A DNA stretch of 64,000 nt from Chryseobacterium indoltheticum (GCF_003815915.1 NZ_CP033929.1:2480001-2544000), one strand, 5' to 3'. Positions 8,157 through 16,924 are shown, counted from the stretch's first letter. The notes: generated by a model not told the origin, from the letters alone. Made by a program: numbers and translations.

Positions 8157-10379
8157 ATGAAGAAGATATATTTCATATTAGCATTTACAGTATTCGGATT
8201 CAATGTTTTTGGACAAAAAACAATTGATCAGAAAGTTTCTGAACTGCTGTCTAAAATGACGTTGGAAGAAAAAGTAGGGCAGTTGGTTCAATACAGCGGT
8301 TTTGAATATGCAACGGGCCCGCAAAACTCAAATTCTGCAACGGTTTTAGAAGAAATAAAAAAAGGAAAAGTTGGTTCTATGCTCAATGTTGCAGGTGCAG
8401 AAGAAACGAAAAAATTTCAGGAATTAGCTTTAAAATCTAGATTAAAAATCCCATTACTCTTTGGTCAGGATGTAATTCACGGCTACAGAACAACGTTTCC
8501 GGTAAATCTTGGACAAGCGGCGAGTTGGGATTTAAAATTAATTGAAAAATCAGAGCGAATCGCTGCAACTGAAGCTTCAGCATACGGAATTCATTGGACT
8601 TTTGCACCAATGGTCGACATCGCAAGAGATCCGAGATGGGGAAGAGTCATGGAAGGTTCGGGTGAAGATACTTATCTGGGAATGCAAATTGGTTTGGCAA
8701 GAATCAAAGGTTTTCAGGGAAAAGGTCTTGGAAATCTTGACGCTATTATGGCTTGTGCAAAACATTTTGCAGCATACGGAGCAGCAGTTGGCGGAAGAGA
8801 TTATAATTCTGTGGATATGAGTTTAAGACAACTTCATGAAACGTATTTACCTCCTTTCAAAGCAGCAGCAGAAGCAGGTGTTGCGACTTTTATGAATTCT
8901 TTTAACGACATTAATGGAATTCCCGCAACAGCAAACAAATATATTTTAAGAAATCTTTTAAAAGACCAGTGGAATTATAAAGGTTTTGTCGTTTCAGATT
9001 GGGGAAGTATTGGCGAAATGGTTCCTCACGGTTATGCGAAAGATAATAAAGAAGCAGCAGAAAAAGCGATTAATGCAGGAACAGATATGGATATGGAAAG
9101 CCGTGCTTACATGGCTGAACTTCCAAAATTGGTTAAAGAAGGAAAAGTTGATCCTAAATTAATTGATGATGCGACGAGAAGAATTTTAGTTAAAAAATTT
9201 GAAATGGGATTATTTGATGATCCTTACAGATTTAGTAATGAAAAAAGACAAAAGCAGCAATTAAATAATCAGGATAACAGAAAATTTGGAAGAGAATTTG
9301 GTTCAAAAAGTATTGTTTTACTTAAAAATGAAAAGAATATTCTTCCGCTTTCAAAATCTACCAAAACGGTGGCGTTGATTGGTCCTTTTGGAAAAGAAAC
9401 AGTTGCCAATCATGGTTTTTGGTCGATCGCATTTAAAGATGACAATCAGAGAATTGTCACTCAGTTTGATGGAATTAAAAATCAATTAGACAAAAATTCC
9501 ACTTTATTGTACGCAAAAGGAGCCAATGTTGATGATCAGGATAAATCTATGTTTGCAGAAGCTGTAGCAACGGCGAAAAAAGCAGACGTTGTGATTATGA
9601 CTTTAGGGGAAGGTCACGCTATGAGCGGAGAAGCAAAAAGCAGAAGCAATATTCATTTTTCGGGAGTTCAGGAAGATCTTTTAAAAGAAATTGCTAAAAC
9701 TGGAAAACCTATTGTTTTAATGATCAATGCAGGAAGACCATTGGTTTTTGATTGGGCTGCAGATAATATTTCGACAATTGTTTACACTTGGTGGTTAGGA
9801 ACAGAAGCTGGAAATTCTATTGCAGATGTTCTATTCGGGACAGTAAATCCGGGTGGGAAACTTCCAATGACTTTTCCTAGAACAGAAGGACAAATTCCTG
9901 TTTATTACAATCATTACAATACAGGAAGACCGGCTAAAAACAACACCGATAGAAATTATGTTTCAGCATATATTGATCTGGATAATGATCCTAAATTCCC
10001 GTTTGGTTATGGCTTAAGTTATACTCAATTTAAATATTCTGAAATGAATATAAGCTCAACCAACCTTAAAGGAAATCAGACGCTGAACATTAGTGTAAAT
10101 ATTTCCAACACCGGAAATTATGATGGGGAAGAAGTGGTGCAATTGTACATCCGAGATTTATTTGGAAAAGTAGTAAGACCTGTGAAAGAGTTGAAAGGTT
10201 TCCAAAAAGTTTTCATCAAAAAAGGAGAAAGTAAAATAATCAACTTTATCTTAACTCCGGAAAATTTAAAATTCTATGATGATGAATTGAATTATGATTG
10301 GGAAGCTGGAGAATTCGATATTATGGTGGGAACCGATTCTCAAAATGTTCAGACAAAAAGAATTAATTGGGAAAAATAA
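8157..10379 (+). CDS. bglX: GH3 beta-glucosidase (BglX-like), periplasmic
   Basis: 740 residues. Cleavable signal peptide (ends VFGQ, about residue 20). GH3 N-terminal barrel with LLFGQDVIHGYRTTFP near 100, KHFAAYGAAVGGRDYN near 202 and the nucleophile Asp281 in GFVVSDWGS; then the GH3 C-terminal alpha/beta domain (GEGHAMSGEAKSRS carries the probable acid/base Glu) and a fibronectin-III-like tail from about 640. Length and order match BglX-type beta-glucosidases. Expected role: trimming imported gluco-oligosaccharides to glucose in the periplasm. A 150-base gap before the gene holds a degenerate dispersed repeat, and a terminator follows the gene, so it may be partly separate from the susCD transcript. 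Confidence 0.93.
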   Translation: MKKIYFILAFTVFGFNVFGQKTIDQKVSELLSKMTLEEKVGQLVQYSGFEYATGPQNSNSATVLEEIKKGKVGSMLNVAGAEETKKFQELALKSRLKIPLLFGQDVIHGYRTTFPVNLGQAASWDLKLIEKSERIAATEASAYGIHWTFAPMVDIARDPRWGRVMEGSGEDTYLGMQIGLARIKGFQGKGLGNLDAIMACAKHFAAYGAAVGGRDYNSVDMSLRQLHETYLPPFKAAAEAGVATFMNSFNDINGIPATANKYILRNLLKDQWNYKGFVVSDWGSIGEMVPHGYAKDNKEAAEKAINAGTDMDMESRAYMAELPKLVKEGKVDPKLIDDATRRILVKKFEMGLFDDPYRFSNEKRQKQQLNNQDNRKFGREFGSKSIVLLKNEKNILPLSKSTKTVALIGPFGKETVANHGFWSIAFKDDNQRIVTQFDGIKNQLDKNSTLLYAKGANVDDQDKSMFAEAVATAKKADVVIMTLGEGHAMSGEAKSRSNIHFSGVQEDLLKEIAKTGKPIVLMINAGRPLVFDWAADNISTIVYTWWLGTEAGNSIADVLFGTVNPGGKLPMTFPRTEGQIPVYYNHYNTGRPAKNNTDRNYVSAYIDLDNDPKFPFGYGLSYTQFKYSEMNISSTNLKGNQTLNISVNISNTGNYDGEEVVQLYIRDLFGKVVRPVKELKGFQKVFIKKGESKIINFILTPENLKFYDDELNYDWEAGEFDIMVGTDSQNVQTKRINWEK

Positions 10380-10398
10380 ATAGTAATTTACAAAACTA

Positions 10399-10421
10399 AG
10401 AGCGGGATAAAACCCGCTTTT
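10399..10421 (+). terminator. Hairpin terminator after GH3
   Basis: AGCGGG (10401-10406) pairs with CCCGCT (10413-10418) over a 6-base loop and is followed by TTTT, 20 bases after the GH3 stop codon. Confidence 0.75.
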
Positions 10422-10457
10422 GGCGTTAAAAAACTAAGTGTTTTTAATTAAAGTATG

Positions 10458-10614
10458 TTTTTTAACGCAAAGTTTTTTATTTATTGTATTTGATTTTGAG
10501 GAGCAAAGAATGGATCAACTATGTTGATTTTATAAAGCTAGCTTAATAAGCGACTTGTCGCAACTCTTTGCTCCTTAAAGTAAAAAGTATTTTAAATAAA
10601 TCTTTGCGTTAAAG
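10458..10614. repeat. Palindromic intergenic element, copy A
   Basis: A 157-base imperfect palindrome filling most of the GH3-GH16 gap. Outer arms: TTTAACGCAAAG (10461-10472) against CTTTGCGTTAAAG (10602-10614). Inner arms: GAGGAGCAAAGA near 10498 against CTCTTTGCTCCTT near 10564. Centre: palindromic AAGCTAGCTT. Its middle resembles the centre of the element at 37671. No ORF inside. Confidence 0.7.
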
Positions 10615-10653
10615 AAATAACAATATATCAGGCATTAACTTTAAATTTTAAAT

Positions 10654-11457
10654 ATGAAATTCCAACATATTTTTCATATAATAATCGGAGGAACTTTAGT
10701 TTTTTCATCATTAAATTGTGCTTCAAACAAAATTGATTCAAGCAGAAAACTAATTTGGAATGACGAGTTTAATTATAAAGGATTACCCGATTCCACAAAA
10801 TGGAATTATGATGTAGGAGGCGATGGTTACGGAAATAATGAAGCTCAGTTTTATACTAAGAATCGCCTGGAAAATGCAAGAGTTGAAAATGGAAATCTTG
10901 TAATTGAAGCCAAAAAAGAAAACTGGGAGAAAAATAAATATACTTCCGCAAGGCTTTTAACGAAAGGAAAATTTTCTTTTCAGTACGGAACGGTTGAAGT
11001 TCGTGCCAAGCTTCCGAAAGGTCGCGGAAGCTGGCCTGCAATCTGGATGATGAGCGAAAACATGAAAGAATGGCCGGATGATGGTGAATTAGACATTATG
11101 GAACATGTAGGCTTTAATCAAGGCTACATTCATGCTTCAGTTCACACAAAAAAGTACAATCACATCATCGGAACACAGAAAACAGATACATTGTTTGTGA
11201 AAGATGCATGCGAAAAATTTCATATTTATAAGGCAGATTGGACGCCTGAGAAAATCGATGTTTATATTGATGATCAAAAGTTTTTCACCTATGAAAATAA
11301 AGAAAAAACGTATGAAGCATGGCCTTTTGATCAACCGTATTTCATTATTTTAAATTTGGCTGTTGGTGGATTTTGGGGCGGAAAAGAAGGAATTGATGAC
11401 ACGATTTTCCCACAGAAATATTACATTGATTACGTAAGAGTATACGAAAATAAATAA
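10654..11457 (+). CDS. GH16 family beta-glucanase (laminarinase type), lipoprotein
   Basis: 267 residues. Lipoprotein signal with SSLNC (Cys22). A single GH16 jelly-roll: LIWNDEFN near 33, GRGSWPAIWMM near 123, and the catalytic signature DGELDIMEHVG with nucleophile Glu145, Asp147 and acid/base Glu150. The inserted Met between Asp147 and Glu150 (ELDIME form) is the laminarinase/beta-agarase-type bulged motif. C-terminal YFIILNLAVGGFWGG and YIDYVRVYEN are typical. Expected to cleave internal beta-1,3 bonds of laminarin-like glucans at the cell surface. It complements the GH30 and GH3 genes upstream and implies a mixed beta-1,3/1,6-glucan. Confidence 0.92.
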   Translation: MKFQHIFHIIIGGTLVFSSLNCASNKIDSSRKLIWNDEFNYKGLPDSTKWNYDVGGDGYGNNEAQFYTKNRLENARVENGNLVIEAKKENWEKNKYTSARLLTKGKFSFQYGTVEVRAKLPKGRGSWPAIWMMSENMKEWPDDGELDIMEHVGFNQGYIHASVHTKKYNHIIGTQKTDTLFVKDACEKFHIYKADWTPEKIDVYIDDQKFFTYENKEKTYEAWPFDQPYFIILNLAVGGFWGGKEGIDDTIFPQKYYIDYVRVYENK

Positions 11458-11516
11458 AATTCCCCTCCTTTGGAGAAGTGACCAGAAATTCTAAAGAATT
11501 TTGACGGAGTGGTTTA
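11457..11516. repeat. Dispersed double-hairpin repeat, copy 1
   Basis: Reads AATTCCCCTCCTTTGGAG then AAATTCTAAAGAATTT then GACGGAGTGGTTT. It aligns with 26217-26274 over its whole length, and a shorter relative is at 61210-61239. It contains two small stems, CTCC-TTT-GGAG and AAATTC-TAAA-GAATTT. It lies between GH16 and the second GH30. Confidence 0.65.
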
Positions 11517-11545
11517 AATTTAAATAAAAAAAGAAGAAGAAATAA

Positions 11546-12985
11546 ATGAAAAAGCTAATTGTAAGTTGTTTTGTAGTCGGAATGGCTTTGAATGTGAACG
11601 CACAAAACTACTGGAAAAAAAATGCAGGAAAATCTGCAAAAGTGATTTTTACCAATTCTAAAACCAACGAAAAGATGGTTGACAAAGGAATGGTAAAATT
11701 TGAAAAAATGGCTCAGCCGAAAGAAACGGATGCCTGCATTTTTGTAGATCCTGATTTTAAATATCAGAAATTAATTGGAATAGGAGGTGCAATTACCGAT
11801 GCATCTGCCGAGACCTTCTATAAACTTCCAAAGAATAAGCAGAAAGAAATTATTGAAGCTTATTATGGCAAAAACGGTTTGGGGTATACGGTTGTTCGTA
11901 CCAATATGAACTCGTGTGATTTTTCAAGCGATTCATATACTTACGTTACAGAAAATGATAAAACGTTAAAATCATTCAATGTTGCACACGATGAAAAGTA
12001 TAAAATCCCAATGATTAAGGAAGCTCAAAAAGCAATCGGGAAAGATTTTACCTTTTACTTTTCTCCTTGGAGTCCACCAGCTTGGATGAAATCTAATAAA
12101 AGTATGCTGAAAGGAGGAAGATTAGAAAACCCTTTTTACCAGACTTGGGCAGATTATTATATTAAATTCATCAAAGAATACGAAAAAAGAGGAATCAATG
12201 TTTGGGGACTGACGATTCAGAACGAACCTATGGCAACCCAAACTTGGGAATCTTGTATCTATACGGCTGAAGAAGAAGGGGAGTTCCTTAAAAATAATCT
12301 AGGCCCAACACTTTGGAAAAATGGTTTTAAAGATAAAAAAGTAATGATCTGGGATCACAATCGTGATTTGATCTACCAAAGAGCAACCACAACCTTGAGC
12401 GATCCTGAAACTTCAAAATATGCACACGGAATCGGCTACCACTGGTACGAAACATGGAACAATAAAACGCAGCTATTTGATAATTTATCTGAAACTCAAA
12501 GAGCTTTTCCAGATAAATTTTTAGCATTTACTGAAGGTTGTAAGGAGCAATTTGATATGTCTAAAATTTACGATGTAAGTTTAGGTGAATTGTATGGAAG
12601 AAATATGATCAACGATTTCAATAAAGGAACCGCTTTATGGACAGATTGGAACGTTCTTTTAGACGAAACTGGCGGACCAAATCATGTTGGGAATTTCTGT
12701 TTTGCTCCGATTATAGCCGACACAAAAACTGGAGAAGTTCATTATACTTATGAATATTATTACGTAGGGCACGTTTCAAAATTCATTAAGCCCAATGCTC
12801 AAAGAATCGGGACTTCATCGAACAGAGCAGCTTTAACATCAACAACTTTCATGAATGAGAACGGACAGTTGGTCACCGTAATCATGAATGATTCTGATAA
12901 CGACATCGATACCAATCTTTGGATCGAAGGAATGTCTGCAAAATTATCTGCACCTGCACATTCTATTCAGACTGTAATTTTATAA
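11546..12985 (+). CDS. GH30 family glycoside hydrolase, second copy (glucosylceramidase-like)
   Basis: 479 residues. Signal peptide ends VNAQ (residue 20); no lipobox, so probably periplasmic or secreted. GH30 landmarks: LIGIGGAITDASAETF near 76, YFSPWSPPAWMKSN near 171, acid/base Glu227 in GLTIQNEP, nucleophile Glu330 in LAFTEG. The C-terminal domain ends in IQTVIL. It is only distantly similar to the GH30 at 6576 (that one has DGFGYTLTGG and a different loop set), so the two are probably different subfamilies with different cuts rather than a recent duplication. A strong hairpin terminator follows, marking the end of the locus. Confidence 0.88.
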   Translation: MKKLIVSCFVVGMALNVNAQNYWKKNAGKSAKVIFTNSKTNEKMVDKGMVKFEKMAQPKETDACIFVDPDFKYQKLIGIGGAITDASAETFYKLPKNKQKEIIEAYYGKNGLGYTVVRTNMNSCDFSSDSYTYVTENDKTLKSFNVAHDEKYKIPMIKEAQKAIGKDFTFYFSPWSPPAWMKSNKSMLKGGRLENPFYQTWADYYIKFIKEYEKRGINVWGLTIQNEPMATQTWESCIYTAEEEGEFLKNNLGPTLWKNGFKDKKVMIWDHNRDLIYQRATTTLSDPETSKYAHGIGYHWYETWNNKTQLFDNLSETQRAFPDKFLAFTEGCKEQFDMSKIYDVSLGELYGRNMINDFNKGTALWTDWNVLLDETGGPNHVGNFCFAPIIADTKTGEVHYTYEYYYVGHVSKFIKPNAQRIGTSSNRAALTSTTFMNENGQLVTVIMNDSDNDIDTNLWIEGMSAKLSAPAHSIQTVIL

Positions 12986-13010
12986 CACTTCATATTAATA
13001 TTTTTAATTA

Positions 13011-13043
13011 AAATTCGGCGGAGCTTTTGGTTCTGCCGAATTT
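13011..13043 (+). terminator. Hairpin terminator of the glucan locus
   Basis: AAATTCGGC (13011-13019) pairs with GCCGAATTT (13035-13043), followed by ATTTTCC. It lies 26 bases after the second GH30 and closes the plus-strand locus. Confidence 0.75.
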
Positions 13044-13064
13044 ATTTTCCAATATTTCAAAAAA

Positions 13065-13090
13065 AATCCGAAACAAAAATGTTTCGGATT
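13065..13090 (-). terminator. Hairpin terminator of fabI
   Basis: AATCCGAAAC (13065-13074) pairs perfectly with GTTTCGGATT (13081-13090); on the minus strand a T run follows. It lies 26 bases past the fabI stop. Confidence 0.75.
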
Positions 13091-13115
13091 TAATTATTTA
13101 GAGTGAAAATTTCAC

Positions 13116-13925
13116 TTATTCAACATCATATTTTCTGATTACTTTCTGAGTAACTCCAGAGCTGCTGAATCCACCATCATGGAAAAGATTCTGCATGGTT
13201 ACTTTCTTAGTTAAATCAGAGAAAAGAGTTACGCAATAATCTGCACATTCCAGAGCCGTAGCGTTACCAAGTGGAGACATATCTTCAGCATATCCAAGGA
13301 AACCACCGAAACCTTTTACACCGCTACCTGCAGTGGTAGGAGTAGGAGACTGAGAAACCGTGTTTACACGTACTTTTCTTTCACCCCAATAGTTTCCGAA
13401 AGTTCTTGCAATACTTTCCAAATATGCTTTGTTATCAGACATATCGTTATAATCCGGGAACGTTCTTTGAGCAGCAATATAAGTCAATGCCAAAATACTT
13501 CCCCATTCGTTCATACAGTTTTTTTCGTAAGCTACTCTCATTACTTTGTGGAAAGAAACCGCTGAGATATCCCAACCTTTTTCCAACCAATCGTAGTTCA
13601 TTTCTGTATAATGCTTTCCTTTTCTCACGTTGATAGACATACCAATTGAGTGAAGAATAAAATCGATTTTACCAAATTTTGCAACAGCAGCATCAAAAAG
13701 TTTTTCAAGATCTTCAATAGAAGTAGCATCTGCACCGATTACTTCAGAACCTGTTTTTTCGGCTAGACCGTTCAATTCTCCCATTCTAAGAGCAATAGGA
13801 GCGTTTGACAGGATAAATTCTGCGCCTTCTTCGTGGCATCTTTCTGCAACTTTCCATGCGATAGATTGTTCATTAAGGGCTCCAAAAATAATTCCCTTCT
13901 TGCCTTTAAGTAAACCGTATGACAT
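13116..13925 (-). CDS. fabI: Enoyl-[acyl-carrier-protein] reductase (NADH) FabI
   Basis: 269 residues, usual FabI length. SDR fold with the FabI-type nucleotide-binding start GKKGIIFGALNEQSIAW (residues 8-24), DFILHSIGMS near 88 and the YX6K catalytic pair Tyr159/Lys166 (YNDMSDNK), plus substrate loop SPTPTTAGSGVKGF. It catalyses the last reduction of each fatty-acid elongation cycle in the cytoplasm and is the triclosan target in other bacteria. Single-gene unit with its own promoter and terminator. Confidence 0.97.
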   Translation of the reverse strand: MSYGLLKGKKGIIFGALNEQSIAWKVAERCHEEGAEFILSNAPIALRMGELNGLAEKTGSEVIGADATSIEDLEKLFDAAVAKFGKIDFILHSIGMSINVRKGKHYTEMNYDWLEKGWDISAVSFHKVMRVAYEKNCMNEWGSILALTYIAAQRTFPDYNDMSDNKAYLESIARTFGNYWGERKVRVNTVSQSPTPTTAGSGVKGFGGFLGYAEDMSPLGNATALECADYCVTLFSDLTKKVTMQNLFHDGGFSSSGVTQKVIRKYDVE

Positions 13926-13949
13926 AATTTTTTAATGTTTATTAATCCA

Positions 13950-13957
13950 CAAATGTA
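13950..13957 (-). promoter_or_regulatory. -7 promoter element of fabI
   Basis: On the minus strand TACATTTG, an exact match to the flavobacterial -7 consensus TAnnTTTG, 24 bases before the fabI start codon. Confidence 0.6.
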
Positions 13958-13983
13958 GCAATAATTTGTGTTTAGAACATAAT

Positions 13984-14017
13984 AAAAAACGAAGCCTTCC
14001 TAAAAAGACTTCGTTTT
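13984..14017 (-). terminator. Hairpin terminator of the small hydrophilic protein gene
   Basis: AAAACGAAG pairs with CTTCGTTTT around a 14-base loop; T run on the minus strand. It lies 30 bases past the stop at 14047. Confidence 0.65.
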
Positions 14018-14046
14018 TCTTGATAATATATAAAAGACTAATAAAC

Positions 14047-14346
14047 TTAGTTAGTTTTTTTGTTCCATTCTGCTTTCACATCTTCTGCAGCATCTTTGGT
14101 TTTCTCCCAAGCATCATTTGCTCCGTCTTTGATGTCTTCCCATGTGTCAGCAGCATTAGCTTTTACCCTGTCTAGCCAACCTTCCTGATTAGCCTCTTCG
14201 TCATTATTTCTTTTTTCGTTGATATAATCTCTGGCTTTGTCTGCCAAATCACTTACTTTCCATTTTGCATCAGTTGCTGCATTTCTTAAAGAATTTTCAG
14301 TGTTGTCTACAGCTTTTTCAGCTTTGTTATAATCCTGGTTTTCCAT
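14047..14346 (-). CDS. Small hydrophilic helical protein (CsbD/YtxH/LEA-like)
   Basis: 99 residues, no signal peptide or membrane segment, very rich in Asp, Glu, Lys, Ala and Asn. It has repeating amphipathic units of the kind WEDIKDGANDAWEKTKDAAE and ends AEWNKKTN. This composition is that of small stress-related or LEA-like proteins that are largely disordered until they fold as helices. Monocistronic. A stress role is inferred from composition only; I do not recognise a specific family. Confidence 0.65.
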   Translation of the reverse strand: MENQDYNKAEKAVDNTENSLRNAATDAKWKVSDLADKARDYINEKRNNDEEANQEGWLDRVKANAADTWEDIKDGANDAWEKTKDAAEDVKAEWNKKTN

Positions 14347-14436
14347 AATGTCAATATTTTAAGTGTTATACTTATAGACTACGCAATAAGCATTCCTAAA
14401 TAATTTAATAAAAGTTAAAAAAATCATAATTTTTTT

Positions 14437-14444
14437 TATATTTG
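14437..14444 (+). promoter_or_regulatory. -7 promoter element of the 14469 gene
   Basis: TATATTTG, exact TAnnTTTG match, 24 bases before the ATG at 14469. Confidence 0.6.
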
Positions 14445-14468
14445 ATTTTAATAAAACTATAATCAATT

Positions 14469-15299
14469 ATGAATGGTAAAATACTATTGTTATTACTTTG
14501 TCTTGGTACAGGGAAAATCTTTTCTCAACAATATTATGGAAAAAAACAGGTGAATGATCAGCCAAAAGCTGAATTTATATTGGAAGACGGCACAAAAGTA
14601 AATGGCTTTTTTGTCGGGTACAATTATCCAAACGGTACTTATCCCGGTTTCTTTGATAAAGATAACATCTACAGTTTTGAATATAAAAAAACACCAGGTT
14701 CTTTTGCAGAAAAGCTAAGTGCTAAAGATGTAAAATCTCTAAAAATATTTGATGATCATGATGATGTGACAAGCGCCATTGAAAGATTAGACATGAAGTA
14801 TGTAGATAAAAACGGCAAAGTCGAAGACAAAAGAAAAAGATCTTTTCAGCCATTGCTGTATGAAGGGAAGATTCAGATTTATGGTTCTAATATAGACATT
14901 TGTACAAATTCAATCTGCAATTATGCATATTCAGAGTTTTATATCAGAAATGCAAAAGACGATTTTGCTTTAATGCCTGTAGATTACGATAAAATGAGCC
15001 TGTTCAGTATTGGCTCGATGTACGACAGAATGGTGCAGAGTTTTAGATATGCAGGAAGAAATTGTCCCGATTTTCAAAAATATATGGATTCTTTTGAAGC
15101 TAAATTGGAAGATAAAGCTTTCAGAAAAGAAACTAACGAAAGATTTAAACAAGTCCGTAAACAGGCTTATGACGATGCGAAAAAACAGGGCTATAAACAC
15201 AATCAAACGCAGCAGGTTATCGGAGACTATATGCTTCGTGCTTATCTCGAATTTTACGCTGGAATTATAAAAGAATACGAAAAAAATTGTCCGTATTAA
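14469..15299 (+). CDS. Secreted protein of unknown function
   Basis: 276 residues with a signal peptide (ends KIFSQ, about 19). The mature part is beta-rich in its first half (AEFILEDGTKVNGFFVGYNY, then ALMPVDYDKMSLFSIGSMYD) and helical and charged in its second half (about 195-276). There are four cysteines, two in ICTNSIC (a possible disulfide). No catalytic motif seen. Own promoter, own bidirectional terminator shared with the convergent nucleoside phosphorylase. Not recognised. Confidence 0.8.
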   Translation: MNGKILLLLLCLGTGKIFSQQYYGKKQVNDQPKAEFILEDGTKVNGFFVGYNYPNGTYPGFFDKDNIYSFEYKKTPGSFAEKLSAKDVKSLKIFDDHDDVTSAIERLDMKYVDKNGKVEDKRKRSFQPLLYEGKIQIYGSNIDICTNSICNYAYSEFYIRNAKDDFALMPVDYDKMSLFSIGSMYDRMVQSFRYAGRNCPDFQKYMDSFEAKLEDKAFRKETNERFKQVRKQAYDDAKKQGYKHNQTQQVIGDYMLRAYLEFYAGIIKEYEKNCPY

Positions 15300-15306
15300 C
15301 AGAAAT

Positions 15307-15336
15307 AAAAAAGGATTGCTCATTGCAATCCTTTTT
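15307..15336. terminator. Bidirectional hairpin terminator
   Basis: AAAAAGGATTGC pairs perfectly with GCAATCCTTTTT around a 5-base loop, between convergent genes ending at 15299 and 15339. Confidence 0.85.
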
Positions 15337-15338
15337 AT

Positions 15339-16193
15339 TTATTTTATGATTCTGTCGAGAACCCATTCTATCAGATTCTTTTCAGAAGCATGATGATCTG
15401 ATGAAAATTCACCACGTCTTCTGTTGGCAATCACATTGTTTACGGTGATTGCTTTGTGACCCAACAATTTTGAGAAAGCATAAATTGCAGAAGTTTCCAT
15501 TTCAAAATTGGTAATTCCTAACTCATTTAAGGTTTCTAAAAATTTATCATCTAAAGCTTTTAAACGAAGCTGTCTTCCTTGCGGAGCATAAAACCCGGGA
15601 AAAGTAGCTGTATTTCCGTGATATTTTGCGTCTTTGTATAATTCGCCCAATTCTTCAGACCATTCCGAGAAATAAAGCATCGGTTTTATCTTTTCGTACG
15701 GGAATTTTTCATAAAAATTCTTCGAGAACTCATTTTCAAACTGATAATCTTGGTAAAAATGCATCAAACCGTCAAGTCCGACAACATTTTGAGTAACCAG
15801 CATATTATCAACCTTCACATCAGGGTTTACACTTCCGCAGGTTCCCATTCTGAATAGTTCTAATGTTTGATGTTCAAATTTAAACTCCTTTTGTTTCAGA
15901 TCAATATTTACCAAAGCATCAAGCTCGTTCATTACAATATCGATATTCTCGGTACCGATCCCGGTTGACATCACAGAAATTCTTTCACCACGCAAAGTTC
16001 CTGTGTGGGTATAAAACTCTCTTTTATTTTTTTTGACGTCTACTTTATCAAAGTATTTTGAAACTTTTGGAACTCTGTCAGGGTCACCCACCAAAATTAT
16101 TTTGTTGGCAATATCTTCCGGTAACAGATTAAGGTGATACACACTTCCGTCTTCATTCAGCACCAATTCTGAAGCTGCAAGTTTATTTAGCAT
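15339..16193 (-). CDS. Nucleoside phosphorylase, uridine phosphorylase-like
   Basis: 284 residues of the PNP/UDP phosphorylase family. Phosphate-binding ILVGDPDRVPK near 35, VMSTGIGTENIDIV near 75, and the base/ribose-site motif NFEMETSAIYAFS near 230. It cleaves nucleosides with phosphate to a free base and ribose-1-phosphate in the salvage pathway. The family member closest in character is uridine phosphorylase, but purine specificity cannot be excluded. The first 25 residues are a short N-terminal extension. Confidence 0.88.
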   Translation of the reverse strand: MLNKLAASELVLNEDGSVYHLNLLPEDIANKIILVGDPDRVPKVSKYFDKVDVKKNKREFYTHTGTLRGERISVMSTGIGTENIDIVMNELDALVNIDLKQKEFKFEHQTLELFRMGTCGSVNPDVKVDNMLVTQNVVGLDGLMHFYQDYQFENEFSKNFYEKFPYEKIKPMLYFSEWSEELGELYKDAKYHGNTATFPGFYAPQGRQLRLKALDDKFLETLNELGITNFEMETSAIYAFSKLLGHKAITVNNVIANRRRGEFSSDHHASEKNLIEWVLDRIIK

Positions 16194-16410
16194 AATTATT
16201 TTATTAAAAAAGGAAGGTGAAGATAAGAATTTTGTTTTGAAAAAGGAGATCTATTAAAAGATAATCTTTATTTAATTTAAGATTAAAATTCCGGTAACAT
16301 AGAAATTCTAGATTTGCGTTTTAATAATTACACTTTCTCTTTTGCTGTCGTCATGTTCTTTGTCGATGGCATTTTTTTTTATTAAAACTTAAAATACTCC
16401 GAAAAATAAT

Positions 16411-16734
16411 TTAACCGCCAACTCTTTTGGTTTTGTAACCCAAATCTTTTAGAATGGCCATAATTTTATCGCGGTTATCTCCCTGAATAATTATTGTTCC
16501 GTCTTTTTCAGAACCGCCGATTCCTAGTGTGGTCTTTATTTTTTTTGAAATCTTCTTCAGATCGTCTTCACTGCCTTCCCAACCTTCCACAATAGTTACA
16601 GGTTTTCCGTTTCGTCCTTTCTTTTCAAATTTACAAACCAAAGGTTCTTTCTGTTTGAATTGTTCTTCTGGCATTTGAAAATCCTGCTCTTCATGCTCAG
16701 GAAAAAGGTTTTTTAGTTGATCTCTTAAATCCAT
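16411..16734 (-). CDS. yciH: SUI1/YciH-type translation initiation factor
   Basis: 107 residues. Acidic N-terminal about 35 residues, then the SUI1 fold: VCKFEKKGRNGKPVTIVEGW, KISKKIKTTLGIGGSEKDGT and the closing IIIQGDNRDKIMAILKDLGY. Bacterial members are homologues of eukaryotic eIF1 and tune start-codon selection. Single gene. Confidence 0.9.
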   Translation of the reverse strand: MDLRDQLKNLFPEHEEQDFQMPEEQFKQKEPLVCKFEKKGRNGKPVTIVEGWEGSEDDLKKISKKIKTTLGIGGSEKDGTIIIQGDNRDKIMAILKDLGYKTKRVGG

Positions 16735-16841
16735 AAAACAAAATTAAAAATAATATTTATAATTCAGGATAAATTAATTCAATCGCAATTATCATTTTAA
16801 AAATTTTCTAACTATCTACAATATATCTATAAATGAAATTC

Positions 16842-16924
16842 TTGATATTCCTTGCTGACTAGAGCGTGTTGGTGAACTTAAAAACAGTGAGTTGTTAAAA
16901 AATTTTGGCGACTTTGCGTTAAAA
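16842..16924. repeat. Degenerate dispersed intergenic repeat, copy E
   Basis: Aligns end to end with 8041-8130: shared TTGCT, TAGA, GAACTTAAAAA and the terminal ACTTTGCGTTAAA. Noncoding, between yciH and gpmI. Confidence 0.6.

Noticed and set aside
14970..15323. 117-codon minus-strand ORF opposite the secreted protein gene
   Set aside because: It runs antisense to a gene with signal peptide and promoter, crosses the terminator, and has the low-complexity Phe/Ile-rich composition of shadow frames.
16328..16372. 14-residue minus-strand ORF (MPSTKNMTTAKEKV) between the nucleoside phosphorylase and yciH
   Set aside because: No promoter element or terminator of its own, and such ORFs are common by chance at this base composition.
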